From Comamonadaceae bacterium (GTDB taxonomy: Bacteria > Pseudomonadota > Gammaproteobacteria > Burkholderiales > Burkholderiaceae_C): a stretch of 5,980 nucleotides of DNA. The notes beneath the pieces were generated by a model, which saw only the letters and a list, made by a program, of their open reading frames with translations, was not told where the DNA came from and made no database searches. The DNA lies in NCBI GenBank assembly GCA_947454585.1, contig CANGML010000115.1, forward strand, positions 1 through 5,980, read 5' to 3'. Each line of letters begins with the position of its first letter. Position 1 is the first letter of the stretch. The translations under genes were made by a program, and so were the position numbers. Of this stretch, positions 4,871-5,980 are shown in pieces.

Positions 4871-5980
<1,110 letters not shown>

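Overview
The window looks like a chromosomal segment of a betaproteobacterium, most likely Burkholderiales and near Comamonadaceae. This is inferred from the moderate GC content, the close match of the type II citrate synthase and RdgC to their proteobacterial families, and a FAD-monooxygenase / isocitrate-lyase-type enzyme pair under a GntR/FCD regulator. I see no mobile element, CRISPR array, tRNA or rRNA. Both edges cut genes: a PEP mutase/isocitrate lyase family gene on the left and citrate synthase on the right.

Positions 1-2809 hold a catabolic module. A minus-strand pair encodes a class A FAD-dependent aromatic-type monooxygenase (755-1951) and then a C-C lyase of the isocitrate lyase/PEP mutase superfamily (758 to the left edge). 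The stop and start codons of the pair overlap as ATGA. An FCD-type GntR regulator (2135-2809) is transcribed divergently. The 183-bp gap between them carries two mirror-image copies of a 15-bp TGT-AC-ACA site, each 16-17 bp upstream of a start codon and centred 136 bp apart, plus two further inverted repeats. A plausible reading is ring or substrate hydroxylation followed by C-C cleavage, induced by a small acid sensed by the regulator. The substrate is unknown.

Positions 2843-3340 (minus) encode a small exported cysteine-rich protein made of six repeats of about 23 residues, each with two cysteines exactly 12 positions apart. The six repeats are a duplicated three-repeat block (A-B-C, A-B-C) with a 222-bp DNA period. 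I cannot assign it to a known family, and it is the most novel-looking item here. Divergent from it is rdgC (3485-4381), a nucleoid and RecA-modulating DNA-binding ring protein. Its leader contains an intrinsic terminator with no upstream gene to serve.

Positions 4378-4761 (minus) encode a cysteine/histidine-containing protein I do not recognise. It converges on rdgC, and the two stop codons overlap. Citrate synthase gltA (4871 to the right edge, minus) follows, with a strong intrinsic terminator at 4800-4831 and a second perfect hairpin in its 3' untranslated region.
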